Notes under the pieces: model-generated | Told to the model about the DNA's origin: nothing | Database searches by the model: none | What the model saw: only the letters and a program-made list of their open reading frames with translations | Part shown: piece after piece, positions 1 through 6,403 of the stretch | Layout: every line of letters starts with the position of its first letter | Numbering within the stretch: position 1 is the stretch's first letter | Position numbers and translations under genes: made by a program | Source: JBBCJM01 sp037190175 | GTDB taxonomy: Bacteria > Pseudomonadota > Alphaproteobacteria > Rhodobacterales > Rhodobacteraceae | Assembly: GCA_037190175.1 (NCBI GenBank) | Contig: JBBCJM010000051.1 | Location: 1 to 7,149, forward strand | Reading direction: 5' to 3' | Length of the DNA: 7,149 nt

Positions 1-22
1 GAAAGCGGGGTTGGGAGAGTGA

Positions 23-117
23 GGAACCGCAAACGGGTTTCTTTGGTACTCCAAATATCCCGCGGGGGGTCCGGGGGGCGCGAAGCCCCCCGGCGCTCTC
101 CACCAGCCCGGCGCCGG
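23..117 (+). other. Hairpin-rich intergenic leader upstream of purA
   Basis: Four potential stems lie in this stretch. Bases 23-28 can pair with 36-41 (6 bp, one G-U). TTTGG at 42-46 pairs with CCAAA at 51-55 around a 4-base loop. CCGGGGGGC at 71-79 pairs perfectly with GCCCCCCGG at 85-93 around GCGAA. CCGGCGC at 90-96 pairs with GCGCCGG at 111-117. The last two stems share bases 90-93 and so exclude each other. No T-run follows the strong stem, so it is not a textbook intrinsic terminator. It could be the 3' end of an upstream transcript or a recurrent genomic element; the layout resembles intergenic hairpins I recall from Rhodobacterales genomes. The role is inferred. Confidence 0.4.
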
Positions 118-161
118 ACGCGATGCCGCACGAGAAAGCGGTTTCGCCCCCCGTTGTCGCC

Positions 162-171
162 CGCTATAGCG
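162..171 (+). promoter_or_regulatory. Possible -10 element upstream of purA
   Basis: CGCTATAGCG is a perfect 10-base palindrome containing a TATA-like core, in an otherwise GC-rich leader. It lies about 35 bases before the purA start, a reasonable distance for a -10 element with a short leader. The bases about 17 positions upstream (GTTTCGC around 141-147) are a poor -35 match. This is only a weak promoter candidate. Confidence 0.25.
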
Positions 172-205
172 TGCACGGTTTCACCGACCGGAAAGGGACT
201 TCTCC

Positions 206-1498
206 ATGGCCAATGTCGTTGTCGTCGGCGCCCAGTGGGGGGACGAGGGGAAGGGCAAGATCGTCGACTGGCTGTCCGAGCGCGCCGACATCGTGGCGCG
301 CTTCCAGGGCGGCCACAACGCGGGCCATACGCTGGTGATCGGCAATGTCACCTACAAGCTGTCGCTCCTGCCCTCGGGCATCGTGCGGGGCGGCAAGCTC
401 AGCGTCATCGGCAACGGCGTGGTGCTGGACCCCTGGGCGCTCTTGGCCGAGATCGAGCGGCTGGCCGGGCAGGGGGTGGCGGTGACGCCGGAGAGCCTGA
501 TCATCGCCGAGAACACCCCGCTGATCCTGCCCGTGCATGGCGAGCTCGACCGCGCGCGCGAGGCGCAGGCCTCGGCCGCCCGGATCGGCACCACCGGCCG
601 CGGCATCGGCCCGGCCTACGAGGACAAGGTGGGCCGCCGTTCGGTGCGGGTGGCCGACCTGGCCGACGAGGCCACGCTGGAGCTGCGCATCGGCCGGCTC
701 CTGACCCACCACAACGCCCTGCGCGCGGGCCTCGGCCTGCCCGCCATCGACGCGGCGAGCCTGAAGGCGCAGCTCATGGAGGTGGCGCCGAAGATCCTGC
801 CTTTCGCCGGCCCGGTCTGGAAGGTGCTGCACGAGGCGCGCCGCGCCGGGCGGCGCATCCTGTTCGAGGGGGCGCAGGGATCGCTGCTGGACGTGGACTT
901 CGGCACCTATCCCTACGTGACCTCCTCCAACACCCTGGCCGGGATGGCCGCGACCGGCACCGGCCTGGGCCCCACCGCGGTGGATTTCGTGCTGGGCATC
1001 GTGAAAGCCTATACCACCCGGGTGGGCGAGGGGCCCTTCCCGACCGAGCTCAAGGACGCCGACGGCGAAAGGCTGGGCGAGCGGGGGCACGAGTTCGGCA
1101 CGGTGACCGGGCGCAAGCGGCGCTGCGGCTGGTTCGATGCGGTGCTGGTGCGGCAGACCTGCGCGACCTCGGGCGTCTCGGGCATCGCGCTGACCAAGCT
1201 CGACGTGCTGGACGGCTTCCCCACCCTGAAGATCTGCACGGGCTACGAGCTGGACGGCAGGCGGCTCGACTACCTGCCCACCGCGGCCGACCAGCAGGCC
1301 CGCGTCACGCCGGTCTACGAGGAGATGGAGGGCTGGTCGGAAAACACCGCCGGGGCGCGGTCCTGGGCCGACCTGCCGGGGGCGGCGATCAAATATGTGC
1401 GCCGGATCGAGGAACTGATCCAGTGCCCGGTCGCTTTGCTCTCGACCAGTCCCGAGCGGGACGACACGATCCTGGTGACGGATCCCTTTGCGGACTAG
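206..1498 (+). CDS. purA: Adenylosuccinate synthase (IMP-aspartate ligase)
   Basis: This enzyme catalyses the GTP-dependent joining of IMP and aspartate to adenylosuccinate, the committed step from IMP to AMP in the cytoplasm. The product is 430 residues, the normal length for bacterial PurA. Visible signatures are the P-loop region QWGDEGKGK at residues 10-18, GGHNAGHT at 35-42, GTTGRGIGP at 128-136, EGAQGS from 221, GEGPFPTE at 274-281 and the Arg-rich TGRKRRCGWFD at 301-311. By family knowledge Asp13 and His41 are the catalytic pair, and both are present. The ATG at 206 has a purine-rich Shine-Dalgarno (GGAAAGGGA, 190-198) at good spacing and gives the canonical N-terminus. The gene heads an apparent operon, with the next gene starting 5 bases after its stop. 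A longer open frame covering this gene in another phase is a shadow. Confidence 0.99.
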   Translation: MANVVVVGAQWGDEGKGKIVDWLSERADIVARFQGGHNAGHTLVIGNVTYKLSLLPSGIVRGGKLSVIGNGVVLDPWALLAEIERLAGQGVAVTPESLIIAENTPLILPVHGELDRAREAQASAARIGTTGRGIGPAYEDKVGRRSVRVADLADEATLELRIGRLLTHHNALRAGLGLPAIDAASLKAQLMEVAPKILPFAGPVWKVLHEARRAGRRILFEGAQGSLLDVDFGTYPYVTSSNTLAGMAATGTGLGPTAVDFVLGIVKAYTTRVGEGPFPTELKDADGERLGERGHEFGTVTGRKRRCGWFDAVLVRQTCATSGVSGIALTKLDVLDGFPTLKICTGYELDGRRLDYLPTAADQQARVTPVYEEMEGWSENTAGARSWADLPGAAIKYVRRIEELIQCPVALLSTSPERDDTILVTDPFAD

Positions 1499-1503
1499 AG
1501 GCC

Positions 1504-2106
1504 ATGCAGGTGCTGCTGATCGACGGCCATCCCGACCGTGACCGCCTTTCGGCGCATCTGCTGGACGGCTATGCGGCCGCGCTGCCCGAGGGGACGCAGA
1601 TGACCCGGCTGGCGATCCGCGATCTGGACTTCGAGCCCAACCTGCGCCGCGGCTATGCCGAGATCCAGGAGCTGGAGCCCGACCTCGAGCGCGCCTTCGC
1701 CATGATCCGCGACTGCGACCACCTGGTGCTGGCCTTTCCGCTGTGGTGGGGGGGCGAGCCCGCGCGGCTGAAGGGGTTCTGGGACCGGGTGATGCTGCCC
1801 GGAGCCGCCTTCCGCGACCATGACGACGATCCGGGCTGGGACCGGCTGCTGACCGGGCGGTCGGCCGACGTGATCGTGACGATGGACACCCCGCCCCTGT
1901 TCCTGCGGCTGGCCTGGCTCGACCCGATCGGCCGGCGGTTGCAGCAGCTGGTGCTGGGCTTCGTGGGCTTCGCCCCGATCCGGCTGCACTATTTCGGGCC
2001 GGTCAAGAACGGCGGGGCGGAACGGTCGCTGCCCCGCTGGCGGGCAAGGCTGGAACGCGCGGCGGGGACGGCGGCCGGGTTGCGGCGCGGGGCGCGGGCC
2101 GCATGA
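1504..2106 (+). CDS. NAD(P)H-dependent oxidoreductase, flavodoxin-like fold
   Basis: This is a 200-residue protein of the flavodoxin-2 / NAD(P)H:quinone reductase family (NQO1, MdaB and KefG type). Members bind FMN or FAD and carry out two-electron reduction of quinones or related acceptors. The first strand and turn VLLIDGHPD (residues 3-11) is the expected flavin-phosphate loop. The hallmark FPLWWGG at 78-84, followed by PARLKGFWDRVMLPGAAF at 86-103, is diagnostic. The ATG at 1504 is chosen because the family homology begins there; an open frame continues upstream but lies inside purA in another phase. The Shine-Dalgarno AGAGG (1497-1501) overlaps the purA stop and sits very close to the ATG, which suggests translational coupling to purA. 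The C-terminal 25 residues are Arg/Ala-rich and probably not part of the fold. The physiological substrate cannot be read from the sequence. Confidence 0.92.
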   Translation: MQVLLIDGHPDRDRLSAHLLDGYAAALPEGTQMTRLAIRDLDFEPNLRRGYAEIQELEPDLERAFAMIRDCDHLVLAFPLWWGGEPARLKGFWDRVMLPGAAFRDHDDDPGWDRLLTGRSADVIVTMDTPPLFLRLAWLDPIGRRLQQLVLGFVGFAPIRLHYFGPVKNGGAERSLPRWRARLERAAGTAAGLRRGARAA

Positions 2107-2342
2107 CCCACCGCACCCGCAAGCGGCTGTCGCTGGCCATCCTGCTGATCGGGTTGCCGCTCTACATCGTGGCGGCGGTCACGGTGGTGGGCTGGCTGGA
2201 CCGGCCGCCGTTCTGGGTGGAACTGCTGGTCTATCTGGGGCTGGGCTTTCTCTGGGCGCTGCCCTTCCGCCGGGTGTTCCGCGGCGTGGGCCAGCCGGAC
2301 CCGGATGCGCAAAGGCCCGCCGGGGGCGACCGGCGGGCCTGA
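2103..2342 (+). CDS. DUF2842 domain small membrane protein
   Basis: This is a 79-residue inner-membrane protein of unknown function. It has a short basic N-terminus, a first hydrophobic helix at about residues 9-31, a short linker containing RPPFWVE, and a second helix at about 38-55. The second helix runs into GFLWALPFRRVFRG (48-61), the arrangement typical of the alphaproteobacterial DUF2842 family. Its ATG overlaps the stop of the preceding oxidoreductase gene (ATGA), so translation is probably coupled. It is the last gene of the purA operon. The last nine residues (71-79) are encoded by a perfect 11-bp hairpin, so this hydrophilic tail is probably dictated by the terminator and not by protein function. 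Confidence 0.88.
   Translation: MTHRTRKRLSLAILLIGLPLYIVAAVTVVGWLDRPPFWVELLVYLGLGFLWALPFRRVFRGVGQPDPDAQRPAGGDRRA
2313..2340. terminator. Terminator-like hairpin between convergent genes
   Basis: AGGCCCGCCGG (2313-2323) and CCGGCGGGCCT (2330-2340) form a perfect 11-bp stem with a 6-base loop. It lies in the 16-base-wide convergent junction plus the end of the DUF2842 coding sequence, and its last base is the first base of that gene's stop codon. Read on the minus strand, the stem is followed by two more T residues (CCTTTGC), giving a short T-run after the stem. It therefore suits termination of the minus-strand gene best, and it may act in both directions. Function is inferred from structure and position. 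Confidence 0.6.
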
Positions 2343-2358
2343 TGCTCTGTCGCGCGGG

Positions 2359-4602
2359 TCAGCCGGCCAGCCGGCGCCCCTCGGTCAGCACATGCGAGCC
2401 CTCGGGCACCGCGAACTGGCCGCGGCGGACCTTCTCGATGCGCCCGTCGCGCAGCAGGCGGCCGAAGCTCCTCAGCACGTCCTCGCGGCTGGGCTCGACC
2501 TCCTCGGGCAGCGCGGCGGAGACATAGCGCATGATCTGCGGCCGGGTCACGCTGGGGCGGCCCTCGACGCAGGCGGCATAGACCGCGGCGGCCTCCAGCA
2601 GATCCTGCAGCTCGCGCGCGCCCAGCCGTTCGGCGAAGGCGGCAAAGCCGCTGCCGTCGTCGAAGATGTTGGTGGTGCCCTCGTCGCCGTCCTCGTCCTC
2701 GCCCAGGTCGTCGTCCTCGGCGGCGGTGTCGGGAGCGGCCGTGGTGATGGTGGCGACCGCGGCGACCGAGACGGTGGCCTGCACCCGGCGCGGGCGGACC
2801 GGCTGGACCGAAGGCGCGGGGCCCGCCGGGGCGTCGATGCGCTGGGCCGAGACCAGCACCAGCGGCGCCGGACGCGACCCCGGTTCGGCCGGGCGGGGGG
2901 TGGTGGCGGCGCCGGTGCCGGCGGGGCGGCGGGGGCGCATCACCTGTTCCAGATCGCTGCGATAGGGGTCGATCCGCCGCTCTTCCTGCTCGGGCGTGCC
3001 CGGTTCGGTGCCGCCGGCGCGGCGGTCGGCGAAGGTGGCGGCCACGGCGGCCTTCAGATGCGCGATGGCCGACAGGCGGCGGCGGCTCTCGGGCTCGTCC
3101 ATCTGCGAGTTGGTGGCGTCGAGCAGGCGGCGCACCGAGGCATCCTCGGCCGCGGCGGGCAGCGCGGGGCGGGCCTCGCGGCGCTCGGCCTCCTCGCGCG
3201 CGGCCTCGGGCAGGCTGGTGGTCTCGGGCAGGGGCGCGGTGGCCGGATCGTTCAGCGCGGTGAGTTCGCGCTGCAACTCGGCCTCGGCCTCGTCCGACAG
3301 CGTGGCGGGCGCGGGGTCGATGCGGCGGATGCGGATCACCCGGGCGCGGGCGGGCCGGATCGGCCCGGCGGGCTCGGGGGCGGGCTGCGCCTCGGCCGCG
3401 GCCAGTTCGTCGGCGGCGCGCTCGGCCGCCTCCTCGGGCGAGAGCGGGGCGTCGGGCTGGGTTTCTTCCCCGGCCTGTGCCTCGTCGGCGAATTCCTCGG
3501 CCTCGAAGGCTTCGAAGGCGGCCTCGGGATCCCCGGCCAGTTCGACCGGGGCGTCCTCGGCCATCGCGGCGAAGACCGCGGGCTCGGGCTCGGCGGGCAG
3601 GTCCTCGGCCACCGGCGCCTCGGCCTGCACCTCGGCCAGCGCGGCCAGCAGGGCTGCGTCGTCCTCCTCCGCCTCCTCGGCCACCATGGGTTCGGGCGAC
3701 TCGTCGGTCTCCGCCAGCGCGGCCAGCAGCGCGGCGTCGAGGCCGTCTTCGGTGGCCGCCGGCTCCACCGGCTCCGGCTCGGTGGCCGGGGTCTCGTCGG
3801 CCAGCACGGCCAGCAGGGCGTCCTCGAAACCGTCGCCGTCCTCGGCAGGCGGCGCGGGGGCGGGCTCGGCGGTGGGCGGCAGGTCGGTCAGCGCGGCGAT
3901 CAGCGCGGTGTCGTCCTCTTCGGCCGGCGCGGCGTGGTCGAAAGCCTCCTCGAAGGCGGCCAGCGTGGCGGCGGGCTCCTCGGCCAGCGCGGCCAGCAGC
4001 GCGTCCTCAGCGGGTCCGGCGGCGGGGAGGTCTTCGGCCACCGGCTCGGCGGTCGCGACTTCGGGTTCGGGTTCGACCACCGGCTCGGGCGCTGCCGCGA
4101 CGGGCTCGGGCTCCGGCTGGGGTTCGACCGCCACCGGCTCGGGCTCGGCGAAGGCCGCGGGTTCCGGTTCCGCCATGGGGGCGGCCACCGGCGCGGGCTC
4201 GGCCGCCGGCACCGCGGCCACCTGCTCGCCGCGCGAGGCGGCGCGCATCCGGCGCAGCTTCTCGGCCACGCTCTGCGACAGCGCGGAATCGGCCGGCGAC
4301 AGGCCGGGCGGCGGGGTGAACGGGGGCACAGGCGCCGGGGCCGCCGCCGGCATCTCGCGCAGGATCACGCTGTTGTCCTGCACCCGCGCCTCGACCCGGC
4401 GCTGCACCTCGCGCTCGGCGATGCGGTGCAGCATCTGCGCATCGGGCTGCGGCGGCTCGGCGCCGAAGTACCTGTCATCGGCGGCAAGATCGCGGAAATA
4501 CTCGGCAATCGCCTTCATGGTGCTGAACGGGTCCTCGAACCCCTCCAGCGTGCAGGAGAAGGTGCCGTAGGACACCGTGAGGATCTTGCTGGCACCGACC
4601 AT
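2359..4602 (-). CDS. Acidic Ala/Glu/Pro-rich repeat protein of unknown function with possible winged-helix C-terminus
   Basis: I do not recognise a defined function. Starting at the ATG at 4602 the product is 747 residues. A GTG three codons upstream (4611) is an alternative, but the ATG has AGGGTGGG at ribosome-binding distance. Residues 1-75 form a compact conserved-looking domain (motifs SKILTVSYGTFSCTLEGF, KAIAEYFRDLAADDRYFG). Residues about 85-410 are a low-complexity, strongly acidic Ala/Glu/Pro region, probably disordered, with five short LLAALA-type repeats. A basic patch (ARARVIRIRR, 418-427) follows. A charged helical stretch containing RRRLSAIAHLKAAVAAT lies at about 507-523, and an acidic cluster at 629-642. 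Residues about 653-729, including VLRSFGRLLRDGRIEKVRRG, look like a winged helix. No signal peptide or membrane segment is seen. I recall similar Rhodobacterales proteins carrying a doubtful CheA label; no CheA kinase motifs are visible here. Large open frames on the opposite strand are compositional shadows. Confidence 0.88.
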   Translation of the reverse strand: MVGASKILTVSYGTFSCTLEGFEDPFSTMKAIAEYFRDLAADDRYFGAEPPQPDAQMLHRIAEREVQRRVEARVQDNSVILREMPAAAPAPVPPFTPPPGLSPADSALSQSVAEKLRRMRAASRGEQVAAVPAAEPAPVAAPMAEPEPAAFAEPEPVAVEPQPEPEPVAAAPEPVVEPEPEVATAEPVAEDLPAAGPAEDALLAALAEEPAATLAAFEEAFDHAAPAEEDDTALIAALTDLPPTAEPAPAPPAEDGDGFEDALLAVLADETPATEPEPVEPAATEDGLDAALLAALAETDESPEPMVAEEAEEDDAALLAALAEVQAEAPVAEDLPAEPEPAVFAAMAEDAPVELAGDPEAAFEAFEAEEFADEAQAGEETQPDAPLSPEEAAERAADELAAAEAQPAPEPAGPIRPARARVIRIRRIDPAPATLSDEAEAELQRELTALNDPATAPLPETTSLPEAAREEAERREARPALPAAAEDASVRRLLDATNSQMDEPESRRRLSAIAHLKAAVAATFADRRAGGTEPGTPEQEERRIDPYRSDLEQVMRPRRPAGTGAATTPRPAEPGSRPAPLVLVSAQRIDAPAGPAPSVQPVRPRRVQATVSVAAVATITTAAPDTAAEDDDLGEDEDGDEGTTNIFDDGSGFAAFAERLGARELQDLLEAAAVYAACVEGRPSVTRPQIMRYVSAALPEEVEPSREDVLRSFGRLLRDGRIEKVRRGQFAVPEGSHVLTEGRRLAG

Positions 4603-4690
4603 CAGGCCCACCCTATGTTCGCTCGACGCCTTCCATCTGGCCGCGCCGTCTGTTCAATACGATGGACAGAACGCGGTCTTTTGAAGGATT

Positions 4691-4725
4691 GATTGTGACC
4701 CCGCAACGCCGGGCGTGCCACAATC
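4691..4725. promoter_or_regulatory. Inverted repeat in divergent intergenic region
   Basis: GATTGTG (4691-4697) and CACAATC (4719-4725) are perfect inverted repeats separated by 21 bases. Inside them, ACGC (4706-4709) and GCGT (4713-4716) also pair, flanked by GC/GC at 4703-4704 and 4717-4718. The element lies 16-50 bases before the thiamine diphosphokinase start and upstream of the divergent minus-strand gene. It could be an operator or a leader hairpin. I see no convincing -35/-10 pair in this region. Confidence 0.35.
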
Positions 4726-4740
4726 GGGAACAGTATCGGC

Positions 4741-5457
4741 ATGAATCCTCCCATTGTCGAATCCCCGCGGGGGGTCACGCTGGTGGCCGGCGGGCCGGTG
4801 GCGGCGCGGGATCTGGCCCAGGCGCTGCGGCTGGCGCCGGACCTTGTCGCGGTGGACGGCGGGGCGGACCGGCTCTTGGCCGCGGGGCTGATGCCGCGGG
4901 CGGTGATCGGCGATCTCGATTCGCTGAGCGGGGCGGGGCGCGCGATGCTGCCCCCCGACCGGCTGTTCCCCATCGCCGAGCAGGAGACGACCGACTTCGA
5001 CAAGGCGCTGCGCAGCGTCGCAGCGCCCTTCGTGCTGGCGCTGGGGGTGCTGGGCGGGCGGCTGGACCATGCGCTGGCGGTGCTGAGCGTGCTGGCCGCG
5101 CGGCAGGCGGAGCGCCCCGTATTGGCGCTGTCGCGGCAGGACGTGGTCTTCGCCGCGCCGCCGGAGCTGCGGCTGGACCTGCGCCCGGGCGACCGGCTGT
5201 CGCTCTGGCCCGTGCTGCCGGTCACCGGGCGCAGCCGGGGGCTGGAGTGGCCGATCGACGGGCTGGACTTCTCGCCGGTCGGCCGGCTCGGCACCTCGAA
5301 CCGGGTCAGCGGGGGGCGGGTGGATCTGGCCTTCGACGGGCCGGGGATGCTGGTGATCCTGCCGCGGGGGCGGCTTATCGCGGCACTGGCGGCGCTGACC
5401 GGCGGCGGCGCGCCGCGATCCGCTCGCGGTGCACGAGGTAGAGGCCCGAGGCCATGA
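4741..5457 (+). CDS. thiN: Thiamine diphosphokinase (thiamine pyrophosphokinase)
   Basis: The enzyme transfers pyrophosphate from ATP to thiamine, giving thiamine diphosphate, the active cofactor, directly from salvaged thiamine in the cytoplasm. The 238-residue product shows the family signatures in order: DGGADRL at 39-45, GDLDS at 57-61, EQETTDFDKAL at 80-90 (the acidic catalytic/metal region), LGVLGGRLDHAL at 101-112, then the C-terminal thiamine-binding half with LEWPIDG at 168-174 and TSNRVSGG at 185-192. The ATG at 4741 follows a weak GGGA ribosome site (4726-4729). The fold should end near residue 220; the last 18 residues are an Arg/Gly-rich tail encoded where the gene overlaps the convergent transporter gene. 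It stands alone on its strand, and no riboswitch-like leader can be recognised in the short upstream region. Confidence 0.96.
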   Translation: MNPPIVESPRGVTLVAGGPVAARDLAQALRLAPDLVAVDGGADRLLAAGLMPRAVIGDLDSLSGAGRAMLPPDRLFPIAEQETTDFDKALRSVAAPFVLALGVLGGRLDHALAVLSVLAARQAERPVLALSRQDVVFAAPPELRLDLRPGDRLSLWPVLPVTGRSRGLEWPIDGLDFSPVGRLGTSNRVSGGRVDLAFDGPGMLVILPRGRLIAALAALTGGGAPRSARGARGRGPRP

Positions 5458-6313
5458 TCACCGCGATCCCCGCCCAGGTGAGCCAATTGGGGAAATCGCC
5501 GAAGATCCAGTAGCCGAGCGCCACCGCCGCCACGATCTCCAGGTAATGCAGCGGCGCCAGGGTGGCCGAGGGCGCCCAGGTCAGCGCATAGGTCATGCAC
5601 ATGTGGCTGACCGCGGCCCAGAACCCCACCCCGAAGAGCCACAGCCACACCACCCCCTGCGGCATCGCGGGGGTGACGGTCGGGATCTCCACCGCCATCG
5701 CCAGCGCCATCAGCGGCAGGCACAGCACCAGCCCGGTCAGCGAGGTCTGCGCCTGCATCGCCACCGGGTGCATCTGCCGCAGGTGGCGGGTCACCAGCAT
5801 GTAGAAGGCGAAGGAGAAGGCGGTGCCCAGCGGCCACAGCGCCACCGCCCCGAAGGCCACGAAGGAGGGCTGGATCACCAGGAGCGCGCCGCAGAACCCC
5901 ACCACCGAGGCCGCGATCCGCCGCGGCCCCACCTCGTCGCCGAACAGCAGCCGGCCCAGGATCAGCACGACGAAGGGCTCGACAAAGGCGATGGCCAGCG
6001 CATCGGCCACCGGCATCACCGCGATGGCGGCGACGAAGCTGTAGGTGGAGACGATGAGGAAAAAGGCGCGCAGGAACACCAGCGCCAAGGCCCGCGGCGG
6101 CAGCGCCCAGGAGATGCCCATGGCCGCCATCACCGGCACCATCAGCGCGAACTGCACCAGGAAGCGGGCGACCACGATCTGCCCCACCGGGATGGTGGCC
6201 GAGGCGAGCTTGGCCGAGACATCGAGCAGCGGCGCCAGCACGCAGAAGGCCAGCATCAGGGCGATGCCCGCGATGGTGCGGTCGGCTTCGGGGCGGGCGA
6301 GGGCGGCGGTCAT
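5375..6313 (-). CDS. DMT-superfamily transporter (EamA family)
   Basis: This is a 312-residue inner-membrane protein with two tandem EamA repeats (about residues 13-145 and 152-297) and roughly ten hydrophobic helices. The family includes exporters of amino acids, nucleotides and other small metabolites, and the substrate cannot be read from the sequence. Supporting features are the first-helix stretch LAPLLDVSAKLAS (26-38), VVARFLVQF (47-55), an end-of-repeat segment with FVEPFVVLILGRLLFGDEVG (110-129), and the equivalent second-repeat segment with HYLEIVAAVALGYWIFGDFP (256-275). The ATG at 6313 gives a short hydrophilic N-terminus before helix 1 and has a weak GGGATAGG ribosome site; the open frame continues upstream without support. 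The C-terminus HRERIAARRRR is basic, as expected for a cytoplasmic tail. Its last 27 codons overlap thiN antisense. Confidence 0.95.
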   Translation of the reverse strand: MTAALARPEADRTIAGIALMLAFCVLAPLLDVSAKLASATIPVGQIVVARFLVQFALMVPVMAAMGISWALPPRALALVFLRAFFLIVSTYSFVAAIAVMPVADALAIAFVEPFVVLILGRLLFGDEVGPRRIAASVVGFCGALLVIQPSFVAFGAVALWPLGTAFSFAFYMLVTRHLRQMHPVAMQAQTSLTGLVLCLPLMALAMAVEIPTVTPAMPQGVVWLWLFGVGFWAAVSHMCMTYALTWAPSATLAPLHYLEIVAAVALGYWIFGDFPNWLTWAGIAVIMASGLYLVHRERIAARRRRSAPPVPR

Positions 6314-6358
6314 GCCGCTGCCTATCCCGGGCCGCGGGGGCCGGCAAGGCCGGCTTGC

Positions 6359-6381
6359 GCTTGCCCCGCGGATGGGCAAGC
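6359..6381. promoter_or_regulatory. Inverted repeat between transporter and sulfotransferase genes
   Basis: GCTTGCCC (6359-6366) and GGGCAAGC (6374-6381) form a perfect 8-bp inverted repeat with a 7-base spacer. It lies in the 90-base divergent gap, ending 22 bases before the sulfotransferase start. A TTGCGC (6355-6360) overlapping its left arm might be a -35, but no good -10 follows. It could be an operator or a transcribed hairpin; this is inferred from symmetry and position only. Confidence 0.35.
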
Positions 6382-6403
6382 TGGCCGCCGTGGAGGTGCG
6401 CGG

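Noticed and set aside
2..22. Possible C-terminal codons and TGA stop of an upstream gene
   Set aside because: Only six codons would be visible, too little to identify a gene or even its frame.
19..2106. A 695-residue open frame spanning purA and the oxidoreductase
   Set aside because: Its first two thirds is Arg/Gly-rich out-of-phase translation of purA; only the part from 1504 is real protein.
2305..4692. Long plus-strand open frames (795 and 524 residues) opposite the unknown protein
   Set aside because: They are Gly/Arg-rich or Ser/Ala-rich with no domain pattern, as expected antisense to Ala/Glu/Pro codons in GC-rich DNA. The minus frame has structured ends and a plausible ribosome site.
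4681..4724. Promoter-like TTGAAG/TTGATT/TTGTGA boxes before thiN
   Set aside because: None has a credible -10 at 16-18 bases; the best pairing needs a 20-base spacer.
4602..6347. Long minus-strand open frame (581 residues) across thiN and the transporter
   Set aside because: Out-of-phase and antisense shadow; both genes it covers have clear family motifs in other frames.
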